A DNA stretch of 64,000 bases from Desarmillaria ectypa (taxonomy: Eukaryota > Basidiomycota > Agaricomycetes > Agaricales > Physalacriaceae): assembly GCA_030407005.1 (NCBI GenBank), contig JAUDYN010000009.1:1736001-1800000 (forward strand). The letters are read 5' to 3'. The position numbers were made by a program, and so were the translations under genes. Below are positions 33,506 through 45,795 of the stretch, piece after piece. Position 1 is the first letter of the stretch. Each line of letters begins with the position of its first letter. The notes under the pieces were generated by a model. The model saw only the letters and a program-made list of their open reading frames with translations, was not told the DNA's origin and ran no database searches.

Positions 33506-33784
33506 ATGGACCAACAGCCCCGTCATCCAACCCATGTATGCTCCTTGTCGCTCTTTCAATCCTACTTGCTTGCTTATGATCATGTTCTCTAGCACCTACC
33601 CTTTTCCTATGCCAACAAGAGCGCTTTCAAATACAAGCTGATCCCCTTTGCCACGATCGCTTTCGGGTTGCCCTGGTTGGCAATCGGGTGGAGGTGGTGA
33701 GTACAGCTGCTGCAATCAGTGCCGCTTCATGGTACTGACTGCGTTATTGGTAGGTATCGTCCTGGTGGTATGAAGAACCCGTAG
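33506..33784 (+). CDS. Cytochrome c oxidase subunit VIII/VIIc (COX8-like)
   Basis: Three exons (33506-33535, 33593-33696, 33754-33784; introns 57 bp each) give a 54-residue protein: a short lead, then HLPFSYANKSAFKYKLIPFA, a hydrophobic helix TIAFGLPWLAIGWRW and the end YRPGGMKNP. The LPFSxxNKxAFxxK motif followed by one transmembrane helix is diagnostic for COX7C/COX8, a nuclear-encoded subunit of mitochondrial complex IV in the inner membrane. The short N-terminus before LPFS is compatible with import, though the usual cleavable presequence seems reduced. It lies head to tail-end with VPS4 across about 500 bp. Confidence 0.8.
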
Positions 33785-34279
33785 ACTCTTACTATATGGC
33801 GGGATGCAGTCAGCGCATGCACTTTCAGATGGGATATTGACTCACATATGGTCGGAAGGCAATTGTAACACAGTAGGCGTTCGGTATTGGAATGAATACT
33901 AGGTCATGTTGCCAACAGTTGCGAAATGGAAAAGAATGACTAGCATGAGACATGATAGACGCTGTGCGATGGGTTTAGAAGGGTAGGACGTGTCATCGAT
34001 TGCGATGTATTGAGTAAAAGCCTCAATTCCTGCCTTCACTCTGATAGAAGCTTCTGATGAGTGCCTGTTGCTTGGGACTGCAAATTACAAAGCTCTTACT
34101 GTTCCTACATATCGGTAACGCAGCTGTAAATGGACGGCGGGACAGTAATACGCCGATGGATTAGCAGGTAAGACAGCTTCTGTCCGGCCAGATGAACATG
34201 CAATCGCGAACCACATTCAGTGGGTATACACAGACCGCCTCTATTGTTACATCGAATAAGATATACAATATGGATTCCA

Positions 34280-35882
34280 CTACGCGCCATCATTACCTTA
34301 TAAAACAGCCATGAGTTTCCATCACAAAGGCCATACCAGACACAGGACATACCAGACTCCTTTGTCCACTCGGCGTGTTGTCGCGTATCAGCCTCGCTAA
34401 CAGTAGGTCGCACGGTCTCCAAGGACTTCAAAAAATCCTTCAGCTTCAACTGAGGCTCCTGGAGTTCGTGTGACTCCAGCTCTGACCACGTCTTCTCTAC
34501 AGCATCAGGATCACCGGGAGAACACGGTGTCCACTTTGTCTCAACACGCTTGAAGTGTGTAGCTGCTATCACCTTGCGCACAGGCTGCATCAGCGCGTCA
34601 CGGACAACGACGGATATATCAGAACCAGAATAGCCCTCAGTCCTGTCGGCTAACATCCGGTAGTCTTTGGCTGTGAGGTCGCAGGGTGTGGAACCGACGT
34701 GAAGTTGGAACATCCGTCGCCTGGCATCAGCACCAGGAAGAGGGATATGTATTCGCTTCTCAAACCTGATAGAACATGAGATGCGAGGTAGACATGAACG
34801 AGAAGACACGCACCGACGCTTGATTGCACTGTCTAGCTGCCAAGGAATGTTTGTCGCGCCCAGAATCAACACTCCAGTGTTATCTTGCCCAACGCCGTTC
34901 ATCTGCACCAATAGTTCTGTCTTGATCCGCCTTGAACCTTCAGACTCACCCTCATTGCGTGAGCCAGCTAGAGAATCGATCTCATCGATGAAAATGATTG
35001 AAGGCTTTGACTCGCGAGCTAGCTCAAATAGCTGCTTAACGAGCCTGCAGAAGTATTAGAATACAAGCATTGAGGGGCCTGTAACGACTCACCTCTCGGA
35101 ATCTCCCTGCCACTTGCTGACTAGATCGCTGGAACTAATACTGAAAAAGGTACCCTTGGCTTCCGTGGCGACGGCCTGGGCGAGATATGACTTGCCAGTT
35201 CCTGGGGGACCATACAATAGGATACCTTTCCATGGAGTGCGTTTACCGGTAAAAAGCTGGGGAAATTTCACGGGGAAGATAACGGCTTCCTTCAACGAAT
35301 CCTTGGCGCCTTCTAGACCGGCGATATCATCCCAGTGGACGTTAGGTTTCTCGGAAAGAATGGCGCTAGAAAGCCCCGCCCGTAGTTTCTTGACCTCCGT
35401 ATCTTGATCGTCTTCGTCGTTCTTTTTCCTTCGGGACGTAATGAATGAGTTCAAAATTACCATAATTGTGGATGTATGCGCACCGTTTCCCTAGAGCGCC
35501 AACGCCCCCGGAACCGACGATATTAGCAGACGTCCCGCCCTGCCCTTCACCTTGCGATGCGAGATGCTTCTCCAGTAACTCTGCGCGAGAGAGATATTCA
35601 TCAACTTTGACTCGGATTATGGCCTTGGCCTTGTCATTCTTCTCATCTGCGTACCGCGGAGTGGAAGCTTTGCAAACAGGATTACAAGATAGACGTACAT
35701 TTCAATGCTAGCAAGAAAAACTCCAGGGCTAGCATATAACGCTTCAGCGCTTCGGGGTAATTCCTATTCGAGTCTTCCTCTACGGCTTTTTGGACGATTT
35801 CAATTGCTCGCTGGAGATATTTGAGTCTACCCGAAGATGAAATGTTGAAGACACGCACGTTGAGGCTGCTTGTGTTGGCCAT
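34280..35882 (-). CDS. VPS4: Vacuolar protein sorting-associated protein 4 (AAA ATPase)
   Basis: Seven exons (35882-35859, 35810-35699, 35646-35484, 35428-35093, 35044-34814, 34765-34353, 34296-34280) give 431 residues, the normal Vps4 length. The N-terminal MIT domain reads [20 protein letters not shown] then [17 protein letters not shown]. The AAA cassette has Walker A GPPGTGKS (173-180), Walker B IIFIDEID (D232-E233) and the second region of homology [20 protein letters not shown]. The C-terminal helix carries [13 protein letters not shown] and ends EWTKESGNDGA. Vps4 disassembles ESCRT-III on endosomes and in membrane abscission. The first intron (48 bp) and the last tiny exon (17 nt) were placed by homology to the family. 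This is a conserved single-copy housekeeping gene. Confidence 0.93.
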
Positions 35883-35927
35883 TGGCTACTAATGGACGAG
35901 AAAAATGCAAGGAGTATTTTTTTGTTG

Positions 35928-35945
35928 TCGTCGTCGTCGTCGTCG
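35928..35945. repeat. (TCG)6 microsatellite
   Basis: Six perfect TCG units follow a short T-run just upstream of the VPS4 start codon, in the probable 5' leader or promoter. A length-variable tract here could be polymorphic among strains. Confidence 0.85.
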
Positions 35946-36526
35946 CAGTGCCAGCAGTGAACGGCATCTCAACGCCACCCACCGCAGTCAAATTCACGGG
36001 AGAGGCGGTGATTTGGCTGTGTTGTTCTAGAGCGGCCTTTGCATCACGTGAATATTTAAGGGCCGGCATTCTCGTGCATTTATCAATCATTATGCTCTAC
36101 AATTTACCCCCATGAGCGCTGAGCCCCGACGGTCCTCTTGCAGTCTATTCAGTGACCTTTCAGCTATTTCGTTGGCTGGATATTTCATTTACCGTCCATT
36201 CGAGCAGCTTTAAGATTCCTTTTGAACGCGTCTTCGATACCCTTGGTTCCCTCAGATATTTTCGGCGCCATTTGGTACATAAACATCGCACTGGTATGAA
36301 TCATGCAAAGGCAACCGTCCAAGTTGCTATTTTCTGTCATTATGAAACTCTGCTAACAGAGATCAGCTCTGGAAGGGTGCCCATCCACCACTAAAGAGCT
36401 TGGCCGGATGGTTCTCCGTGATACAAGTCTCTGGCCTCACCTTCTAGACGTCCTCTTCGTATCCTTTTCGTATCCTGCCTTCTACAGCACACTGTACGAC
36501 CCTACAAAAAGGACCCTGTACGAAAC

Positions 36527-38093
36527 ATGAATATTTGCTTAGATTCACCCGGTCGGCTTCGAATCATCCATAATCCTTCCAGCGTTCATGTGCCCCACGG
36601 TCTATTACATCCTCTCGGTCGTTGGATGGCATCTCTATTCTCTGTCATCTACCCTCAGCAGGCCGACGATCTGGACAGCAGTAATGACTGGTCCATAGCA
36701 CATGGCGTTCCTGAAATCATTAATAAGATGCGCATGTTTACGACTTTCATCGAGGGGATGCTAACAATACCTCTTGCGCGCAACGTTATTTATCTCTGGA
36801 TCAAGGCGAACGAATGTTACGTTCCAGACGAAACACTATCTGATTCGAGATTTGTACGATGTGGTTGTCGGTGTCTCAGATCCCATGATGCGTCTTTTCA
36901 CAAAAAGTATCTCCGATGTTCCTCGACGTATTATAAAGCGCTGCATTTCGCATGTCGTCCCCAGATTTCTCTGTCTACGGGTTCGAAGAAGTCTATATGT
37001 TCTTCTCCCTCCCTACCTTCAGCTCACTTGTCATAAACAGTATCTTCTTTACCAATTGATCTATTTATTGGATGTGTTACGCCTTCTATCGGATTTCCCT
37101 ACGTGTCAGCCCAGAAAACGAAAGCAAAGTCTTCAAGAACTACTTTCCTCGTCTTATAAATCATGTCGCCCCCAGTTTCTCATGCGGACCTCATTTCCTC
37201 GCTCAGGCTATCGAAGGTCGTATTCTTGTTTTGATTCTCAGAGGTCAACTGTACATTGATCAATCTATACGACAAGGATGCCGCTGTCAGGCATATAACT
37301 CAAACGTTGAACCTGCTCAATGCGAATCTCATCCTCCACTCAGTTTCGCGATTAACATTACAAACATCTTCGGAAGATTGAACATTTTGGTCGCGAGACT
37401 GCTTTGCTACCTAAACTGATTCTTGAGGCTTGGACGGTCATGCGAGAAACGGCGATCAGAGTCAACAAATTCGATAAGTTTTATGCGACATTTGAAATAC
37501 TTTCTTGTTCTAATTAGAATGTAGGAAAGCAATGCTGCTCATTTTATACTACAGTACCAGCCTGCCAACAGGCACATATTGCCGCGTATAGAGGTCCGAC
37601 AATGTGGAGGATGCGAGAGGGGCTTGTATTGTTCCATCGAATGTCAAAAGCAGGACTGTAAATATCACCGCGAGATTTGCCGACTTTGCCCCCGAGCAGT
37701 AAACAAGGGTAGGCTGCGTTCTATTACGTGTCGGTCGGGGTCTCATCACTGTTCAGATGGACTCCCGCTACTCATGTCACTACGTAAGGAGCTCTTTGTC
37801 ATAATTTATGTTCAAGGCGACATAGACAGGATATCCTGGCCAGTCTACGACAGAAGTATCTCGATGGTCATCCTGGCACGGAGGCGCACAAGCTTGTAGC
37901 CACGGTCGATTACACCAAGATAGTGCCGGAGCTGGACATCAGCCATGCAGATGACTACCGCCATGAAGATCGCTTGGAGCATTACGTGAAGATGTGCAAG
38001 AATGGTGGTGAAAAGTTTTGCTGCGGAAGAACACCATCTGTGAACAAGTCGAAAGGCGTGCTGGGCGTATTTACGTTACTGACACTCATGTAA
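36527..38093 (+). pseudogene. MYND zinc-finger protein, probably decayed
   Basis: The MYND half-finger is clear at 37603-37680: QCGGCERGLYCSIECQKQDC followed by KYHREIC. After an apparent intron, the C-terminal exon reads RQKYLDGHPGTEAHKLVATV then DYTKIVPELD and stops at 38091-38093. Upstream, 36527-37420 contains helical-repeat-like protein in shifting frames: AHGVPEIINKMRMFTTFIEG, then SDPMMRLFTKSISDVPRRII, then ENESKVFKNYFPRLINHVAP and EGRILVLILRG. Frame changes, an in-frame TGA near 37057 and the missing first Cys pair before QCGGC suggest decay. Parts could be rescued by introns I did not find. It belongs to the same expanded family as the pseudogenes at 4.5 and 43.5 kb. Confidence 0.55.
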
Positions 38094-38299
38094 TGAAGAC
38101 TAGAGTCAAAACGAATAGGTCGAATGTGGAACTCTGAGCGTTTCACCTTTGGTAAACCATAGAGAGAAAAAGGTAATGATCGGACTAACCTAACCAAAAC
38201 CGTAAATGTTCCCAGTTCCCAGCTCACTAGCATCCGATTCACAGTAAAGGTACATCGTTCAATCCTTGCTATGTTGCCCGTCATTCTGATACTCCAGGA

Positions 38300-39342
38300 A
38301 GACCCTGACGAATGGCTTCGTGCACGGGTCCTGTCAGTGGCGTTCAACACGCCAAACATCACTGGACGCCTTCTCAGATGCCCTCGTCTCTTCTCTTTCT
38401 CTGTTTTCTGACAGAATCATGGCTTTCCACCTTTATTCGAGCACGGATGACGTTCAGGACCTTGCTCCCTTCGATACCCCTTGCAGTCCCTCCGGGATTT
38501 GTCTGTCGTATCGAAAAGGAGTGAGGACACAAGTACCTTCAGATACAGATGGAGGGTTATTCCCCGAGTCCCCCATTCGCTCGCTGGAGCTTTGGCAGGA
38601 CTTGTCGCCCGAAACTTACATACCCTGGTCATGGATCCGCCGCTACAGTCACTACTGCCACTATCCCAATCGGTTACGCTGGACGGTGGGCATCTCCGAT
38701 GCATCATGGCAAGTCAGTCGTGCACGACATGTCCAAGAGTGGGTAATGAGTATTTCCGAGGTTCACCGGCAGCGTCATACCCCACCACACTTGGACATGA
38801 TCCAGTTTTACAGACATTGCTCTTTATGCGTGGTATCCTCCCATCCGAAAGCCTTCCTTTACTACTCCGGCACTTCACAGCGCCCTTGCTAGCGCGTGTA
38901 ACAATGCAGGCCTTCAAACGATATCCGAGCCCAGTTCCCTTTGCCATTCCCTCTCTTTTCCTGTTTTTCGACCGCTCCCATTGCCCAATCACATTTTTGG
39001 ATTTGACAGATGTATTAGTCTCAGCGGGAAATATGGAAACACTTTTTAATGTGGACCCTGTTTGTTGGTCTCTCCAGGAATTGCGCCTCACCGATGTCGG
39101 TTCAGGCTGTCTGACCAACGGTGTTCTATCCAGGCTATAGTACATCGAACCCACATCGAACCCATTCCCCTGCTTACAAACTTGACACCTTCGACTGGAA
39201 GTTTGAGCCACAAGATTTCGTCGGTATGGTCTTGTTCCGACGACATGGCGAAAGAGGAGAATGGTCAGAGGCCGATGCGAAGTGGTCTGGCATTCGGTGC
39301 CCGGCGAGCCTGACTACTGCCAATACATCCGTGAAAATTTAA
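38300..39342 (+). pseudogene. F-box/LRR-like protein pseudogene
   Basis: This is a paralogue of the gene at 28101-29825, readable in several frames. Near 38360 comes DAFSDALVSSLSLFSDRIMA, then at 38481 VVSKRSEDTSTFRYRWRVIP. Near 38840 comes PLLLRHFTAPLLARVTMQAF, then IPSLFLFFDRSHCPITFLDL and NMETLFNVDPVCWSLQEL, ending with a stop near 39140. A segment after that (FDWKFEPQDFVGMVLFRRHG) may be its last part. The N-terminal F-box itself is not seen and there are several frameshifts, so it is more degraded than its paralogue. Confidence 0.65.
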
Positions 39343-39587
39343 CGCGTTGCCAGAAGGAGGGCCTGCTTCTTTATGTCCATTCGGTGAAACATATGTCTGC
39401 AAATCATACTATAATATAAGGCATATAAATGCATCGCATTCGCACAGGAAAGTTGTAATTGTAACAGATATTCTGTACATAGTAGCCTGTACGTTAGTGT
39501 ACGAAGTTGTAGCTGTGACCTTCCCCGTTTCTGAATCAATGATATGTTTGGACAGCAAAAAGAGAAGCTGTATAGACCGTTGCATAC

Positions 39588-42523
39588 TCATTCGGCTCGA
39601 TAGTCACTGGCTTTCAGAGCGTTTCTCGCGTCTTGAATTGTGATGTAGTATGCTCTGTCGCCCCCAGTTGCCTCGATCTAAATTGCTGCATAAAAGCGTG
39701 TCCCCGCTGGCAGCAATATGCATGATACACTCACCGAAGAGGCTCCGTTGCCCAGGAAGGAGAAACGATTATGATATAACGGGACGAACTTCCAGTCTTC
39801 CCATCGGGGAGAAGCTAGCATTTCCATGTAGTGAAGTGCTGAAACGATAAGACTCAGCAATGTCCCTTCGTACCCTTCATTCTAAACGTACTGCTGCCAG
39901 CGTAGAGCGCATCCGGTTCACCGTCTACTTTGCCGCCTTTATACCAGGAGGGACAAGGTTCGGTCTGTTACATAGATATTCAAAGTAAAACCTTAGTTCT
40001 TGGAGAATGTTTTCGTACAAATATGAGATCCTTCATAACCGCTACCGATGGTTATATCATTAACAGCGTTCGTCAAATATGAATTAAAAACACACCTTCT
40101 TGTTGGATATTGTACTCATCCTGTGCATCCTTGCTGACTTCCATAGCTCTTATATGTTGCTTCTGCAGCTTGGACCTAGAATTCATTTAGTACAATGCGG
40201 TCATTTTAGATTCTCCAGACGTACAAGCAAGCGACGACGTAGTCCGCGTGTGCCTCTGTACAGGGCAACAATGACCCATTAGCATACGTTATCCCCGGGC
40301 CACAACCCATGAGAAACATGTTAGGAAATCCGGTGACGGCTATTGACATATAGGCTGTATTGGGCGTATTCATTAGACATCACATTAGAAGCAAGGGGGA
40401 ACTCAAACCTTTTGGTCGCTGCGCCCATACATCACTCAGATCGGCACCGTCTCTTCCAAGGAACTTGTAGCTCGGCTTGAAACCTGTGTTGAACCCTGTC
40501 GCGAGGATAATACGATCCACCTGGCGCTCGATGCCATCGTCAGTCATGATACCATTTGTAGTGACCATTTCGATTGGTTTATTGATGAACTCGACAGTAG
40601 GAAGCTTCAGCCTGGGGGGGAATCAATTGCGCATTTATTATCAAGAATGGAACATACGCCTCCAGGAAAGCGGCACCAGGGGTCGGCCTACGACACTACA
40701 TTTTACACCGAATTTGACTGTCAGGCCAAGTAACGAACGAATCTCATTGTACCCACCCCAACGGCAAAGCTGTTTCACATGTTTTGGTTAGTCGCTACTA
40801 CCGAAGACACAGGTCCTACATAACTCACTCGGGCACTAGCGCCAAGAGAAGGTCATTACTCTTTACAGATGACTTCATGTGTTCAATAGAAGCTTGTTTC
40901 ATTGCCTGTAAGATATGAATTAACGGGGAATAAAATCAATTAGAAATAATACCTTCTGTGCCTCAGACCCTTTTGTCACCATATCTGGGAACGTCGGGGG
41001 GAGTCTTAGGGAGTTTCAAAATCATAAAGAGAACAAACCAAAATAGCCGTTAATAGAGACAGAAACTTCCTTGAGGTGGCGGTACAGGGTCTCCGGATTC
41101 TTGATAAAATCAGCTCGTTCCTCTTCCGTGTCTATAAGGTAACAACTGTCAAGTATAGATATGATGACAAGTGTAAGATAGAATTACACAAAAAGTTCTC
41201 ATTGTGCCAGTCACGGTCTTGCAGAGAGCCGAGCGTAAAAAGGTTTGGAACGACCTGACAGCAGGTGAGGATATGAGTTCAAGTTCGAGCATTGTTTCAG
41301 GTAAAACCAACCCAAAATTTTGATCTACCATAAATATCGAGATTCTTGCAATGCGGAGCAACGGCACCGATGGTCTGAAGACCGGAAGAGCCAATACCTA
41401 TTACGGCGCTGGTAGAGATTTAGTGGGTAAGCTGTGGAGGGATCAAGGTGGGCGGAAGCGACGTACACGCGTTCGTCTTTAAAAGCGCTCCGCCAATTAA
41501 AATCGACAGGCCATTCGGCAGTGTGGAAAATCGGCGCTTTAGTGAACAACTTCAGACCAGGAATCGCTGGACGATTTACATTACTATGAACGCGTCTCAA
41601 GAGCAGGTGATACATCAAAGAGATGGTGTTCCCTTACCTCAAGACACCAGTCGCCGGGGCAAAGACATCATAAGATTTTGTATCGACCTGAGATGTCCCC
41701 AAGTTCACCACTGTTATATCCCATGTTCCGAGAGAGTCGTTATATATGGCTGCAGTAACTTTGTGTCGAAGCCGAATGAAAGGCACAATTCCGAATTTTT
41801 GGGCGAATGTCTTGAAATATTTTTTGATCTCGCTTGCACAGGAGTAATATCTTTGAAATGACATGGGAGTGTAAGATGCTATAGAGAAAAATAATCTACC
41901 CACTCTGGCCAGTCTGTATAGGGTGCGAACGAGTATTGATAGGCAGCACTCGGAACGTCACCTTCATGACTCAGTTTTAGCGCGGACAGCAAGTATCGAG
42001 CAGATGGAAGGCTTACATCGACAACCAGGATAACGATTTGCGTGCCTGTAAAAAAACGAGTTAGGAATAGTCAGCAAGATTGTACTATCTTTCCTACCAC
42101 GTGCCGCTGTAATCTATAGTAGGGAGCATCATAACCAAGTCGGTGAGTGTTTAGGTACTGAAGAAGACACTACCGTCATCTTTCTCGAACAGGACAAACT
42201 CGATGGGTCCAAGTACACCCTTCTTCTGTGCTTCGAGGATTTTATACGCAAGACATAGACCGGCCACCCCTGCACCACATCTAACATGTAAAACTTGAGA
42301 TTTATGGAGAAACATAAAACACTATAGCTCACATAGCAATACGCAAAGGTCGCGGATGAAATCCTGGAAAAAATCCTGGCTTCGCACTCCTACAGATCCT
42401 GTGATATCGTGAGCACTTACCAGGTTTCTTGATATAATTCCAGTCGTTCAACGTATTGTTGTTCGCGTTGCTCGTCAAAACACCTTTTGTATCATCACTT
42501 TTGCGTCTGAAAAAGCGAAACAT
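39588..42523 (-). CDS. Flavin-dependent monooxygenase (Baeyer-Villiger/FMO type)
   Basis: Twenty-two exons from ATG 42523 to TGA 39588 give 601 residues with every junction in phase. The FAD Rossmann loop is GAGVAG (51-56), followed by ILEAQKKG and GTWHANRYPGCRCD. The Baeyer-Villiger-like core H-x-x-x-W-P is H210-T-A-E-W-P215. The NADP loop is GIGSSG (233-238). The distal FMO motif is LATGF (405-409), then FLMGCGPGITYANGS and the C-terminal SWYKGGKVDGEP...PRWEDWKF. The family (fungal 4-hydroxyacetophenone-monooxygenase-like and related enzymes) inserts oxygen into ketones or hydroxylates using NADPH. Several exons are tiny (13, 16, 23 and 29 nt). It is the only intact member among at least three copies in the window, so it is probably the functional copy. 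The substrate is unknown. Confidence 0.88.
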
Positions 42524-43539
42524 GGTAGAAAGAGGCTGGTGCTGCGGCGAGAAGGTTGCTCCTTGTATATGTATCAGGGGCGGAGCGTCACCGGATAACG
42601 TGTGGTGGAAAAAGAACACACGAAACAGATTTCGTCTGCTCACTGTGAGATTTCGCGGCCCGAAGATAGACGGATGTTATTGCTGAAAAACAAAGCGTAG
42701 CACATGACGTTCGTCTGACGTTCGGAGGTTCTTTTGACAGTAGAAGGAGCTTAATCGTAGTTTTCGCTCCCACCTTGCGCAGTGACGTCGTACACCCCTA
42801 GACTAGCTATCCGAAATGAGCACTGGATGTTCGCCACTAAGCGATAGTCACTTGAAGCATAGCAAGGACACAAACCAAACTTGAAGAGGGCTTCGTATAT
42901 CCGGTTCGAAAAGCTGGGGAAGTCAGATGCGCAGAACAGCGGTTGAGGTATGGCACTTCTAGAAGGAAAAGGATGACCACCATTTGTGATTGTCTGGTGA
43001 TATAAGTCGCAAATCCATGGGACTTAGCGGCAGCGCAGCTTCAGGGGCAAATCCATCAGCTGGACTATGCTGACTGATGCAGAGTCTGAAGGTGGGGCTG
43101 AACCGTGCGAGTTCAGTGATAACGAAATTTTAATCACTGGGTTTCTATGAGTCTCCAAGGGCCCGAACATGTATAAGTACAAATTGGTTTTACCGTTTCT
43201 CGCGACATACAAAGTATGTATAGACGGACAGCGGTTAAAATCGTCTTCATCCATGAACAAATCAGCAAAACCGAGACTGGAGATAAGGGAAGTGCTACTC
43301 CGATGGGAGCGGCCATCGCTCCAGTCATGCCGCTCTCGTCAGCGTTTATTTAGTACGGGTATTGTCTTTCCTTGTATAGCAGACTGCTCCCTTGAAGACC
43401 GAAGGATAGCTGCTAGAATTTCAGGACCAGCTTCGCAGAGATGTCAGCATATATTATATATGAGCATGTGCACACCTTAGATACATTCGAAATTGACACG
43501 GCCGCAAGACGAAAGAGTGTACAACCGGATATTAGCGAG
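42524..43539. other. No identifiable gene
   Basis: Upstream region of the flavin monooxygenase. Frames at 43024-43260 (-) and 43169-43480 (+) overlap each other and show no motif. Confidence 0.3.
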
Positions 43540-45110
43540 CGCTAACCAAAGTAAAAGACGTGAACAGATTCGGACCCTTTCCACGCTTTCGAATCGTCCA
43601 CCAGTCGCTTCCAGTGTGCCTTGCTCTCGCACTGATCCGTAAATTTGTCTGCTGTAGAGATTTTGATAGCATGAGGGACTAAAATGTAATCAAAACATAT
43701 GACAGCAATAATGAGGTCGTGGACGTTTTGTTCTTCTTCAGAAAATCTGTTTACAGCTTTCCGATTATTGAGTTGTCAACTCTTATGCCATATTCAGCCA
43801 CTGCGTAAAGGAAGCTGATATACTGGTCGGTGATGCGTTTGGTGTAACCAGCTACGTGTTGTCAGTTCTGGTTCAGCACCGCCTCAAGGAAACACCTTAC
43901 CTCGATGCTCATCTTGTTGTTCATGACAGGATTTCTTGTCCAAGCCTCCATGCTATCAGTTGGCAGACCGGGTCGCAGAAATATGCGTTAGAGCGGCCCG
44001 AACATTGCCTCGATGCCCTTTCAGGAGTGGTACACTAGAAGAGATAGATAAGAAACAGGAAAAAACTGACAAAAGTAAACGAACTTTCGGATTCATACAT
44101 TTCATGACCTCCGGCGCCGCCAACTCCTCCCTTGTCTCCCATCTAAGATCGGCTATTTCCTTAGGCCGATCCTAAATATCCCACAGCGGACCATTCTGGT
44201 CAAAATCATCTTCCAAGCTTGTCCCGAGTATGCGCCTGATCGATCTTCTAGCGCCTCGCAAAACTGGGCGGTATACGAGATAAGAGTTAACCAAGTCGAG
44301 CACTTCAATAAGTTCTGCAGAATTGGTTCCGCGTCATTGTCTTCGCGTACGACCGCATCACTGTCCAGTAGTGGCTGACATTTGAGGATTGATTCCAAAG
44401 GATGGTGATCCAAAGCTTCGACCTCCTAGGGATATCTATCATGGAAAGCTTCTGTCAATACATAGCAGCATACCGAGACGCAATCCCTAGCCACCAAATG
44501 TTGTAGATCATCCATATTCACGGTTCTTCGCCTCGACATGACATGGGACATAAGACGACAATATCATTTCACTGAATTGGCCCTAAAGAAAGACCGACGA
44601 AGAGCATCGCTAGATATTGCACATTGCGCCATGATGCTGATATGATGCCTCAATGTAATAGCGCGCGAACGGTGGGAGTTTGAAGGTCGAGGAGCCGCAT
44701 GCAATTATATGCGACGACATCGGCAGACACTTCTAATGCATCCATAAATTCCAAGTGGATTTCATCCGACTGACCGTAGACCAACACTTCCACAACTTCC
44801 CAGCAAGACGCAGCCGTTGCATATTCGATAGTCGAGTCAAAGTGAATCCACGCGCGCGCCATACATCTAATAAAGTTTGGAGATGTACGCATCACAGATA
44901 CAAACTTGATGGCAGCGGAGTGAAAGAGTTATGAAAGACAGACATAGGAGGGGGCCTCGCTGGGGGAGCGTATTGCATGGATCTAGCGGAACGAGTTTAG
45001 TCCGAATAAAAGGACAGGAACAACAGCATATACCCGCTCTTATAGGTTTCCTGGTCACCCTGACACTCCCTGATACTATTGGCTGATTCCAACAGCGCCC
45101 AGACATCCTC
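43540..45110 (-). pseudogene. MYND zinc-finger protein pseudogene with broken finger
   Basis: Reading the minus strand, 44895-44650 gives MARAWIHFDSTIEYATAASC then WEVVEVLVYGQSDEIHLEFM, and 44413-44153 gives ESILKCQPLLDSDAVVRED with CEALEDRSGAYSGQAWKMIL. The finger follows at about 44010-43905: RQCSGRSNAYFCDPVCQLIA, then WRLG and a one-base shift to KKSCHEQQDEHRG. A conserved Cys (expected C-S-G-C) is Arg, and the shift separates the last His-Cys pair. The tail reads KRITDQYISFLYAVAEYGIR, then a stop, then SEEEQNVHDLIIAVICFDYI. The combination of a lost zinc ligand, frameshift and stop shows a dead copy. Confidence 0.65.
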
Positions 45111-45358
45111 TACACATTTGGCGCATTGCACGGCTCGTATCCGATTCTGGGGCTGGCGATATCGCTATTAATGCCTATGCACCGACATGAGCATGGAGAA
45201 ACCTACAGAATATCATTCTCGGCAAAGCACAGGCTGGAGCGCACCCCTGCAAGAACTTCGAAACTACCCAAATCCTGCCCTTGAATCCCAGAACGATGCT
45301 TCAGTGACTGACGCCGAGCGCCCAGAGGAATAGAGACGTATGCCGCGCAAGAATAACT

Positions 45359-45721
45359 TTAAAGAATACGGGTACTCAAACAGACAGAATTCCAGCCATT
45401 TGAATGCACGAAAACCCAAACTCTGACAATTCCGGTCAGCAAGAAAGACGAATGCATGACGTTGGACACACCGATACCGATGATTGGGCCTTTATCTTCT
45501 GAGAGCCATCCAGCTACAAAAGTAAACCATGTTGGGATGAGAGATATTACAAGGAAAAGTATTACTGCCGTCAATGAAGGACCGTGGCGACGAGAACGAT
45601 ACAGGACGACATGGATACATGGCGGTACAAAGGGAAACACGTTTATGCAACTCAGACATGTACCACCACCTCGTTCCACCCTCAAATTTCCATTTTTCTG
45701 GCTACGATGGCAACATGACAC
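45359..45721 (-). CDS. Hydrophobic small ORF (weak)
   Basis: 120 codons with two likely membrane segments (LTAVILFLVISLIPTWFTF and VMHSSFLLTGIVRVWVFV). It may be an exon or fragment of a multi-pass membrane protein; no family is recognised and no partners were found. A plus-strand frame overlaps it. Confidence 0.25.
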   Translation of the reverse strand: MSCCHRSQKNGNLRVERGGGTCLSCINVFPFVPPCIHVVLYRSRRHGPSLTAVILFLVISLIPTWFTFVAGWLSEDKGPIIGIGVSNVMHSSFLLTGIVRVWVFVHSNGWNSVCLSTRIL

Positions 45722-45795
45722 AAATGCACTTCAATTCCTAATCATACTACGAATACAAGTCCTTTTTTGAATTTCCGACGTGGGTCAATGCTATA

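Noticed and set aside
39588..42523. First impression that the flavin monooxygenase is broken like its relatives
   Set aside because: Choosing the splice sites that keep conserved residues (including the 13- and 16-nt exons) closes the whole 601-codon frame without a stop.
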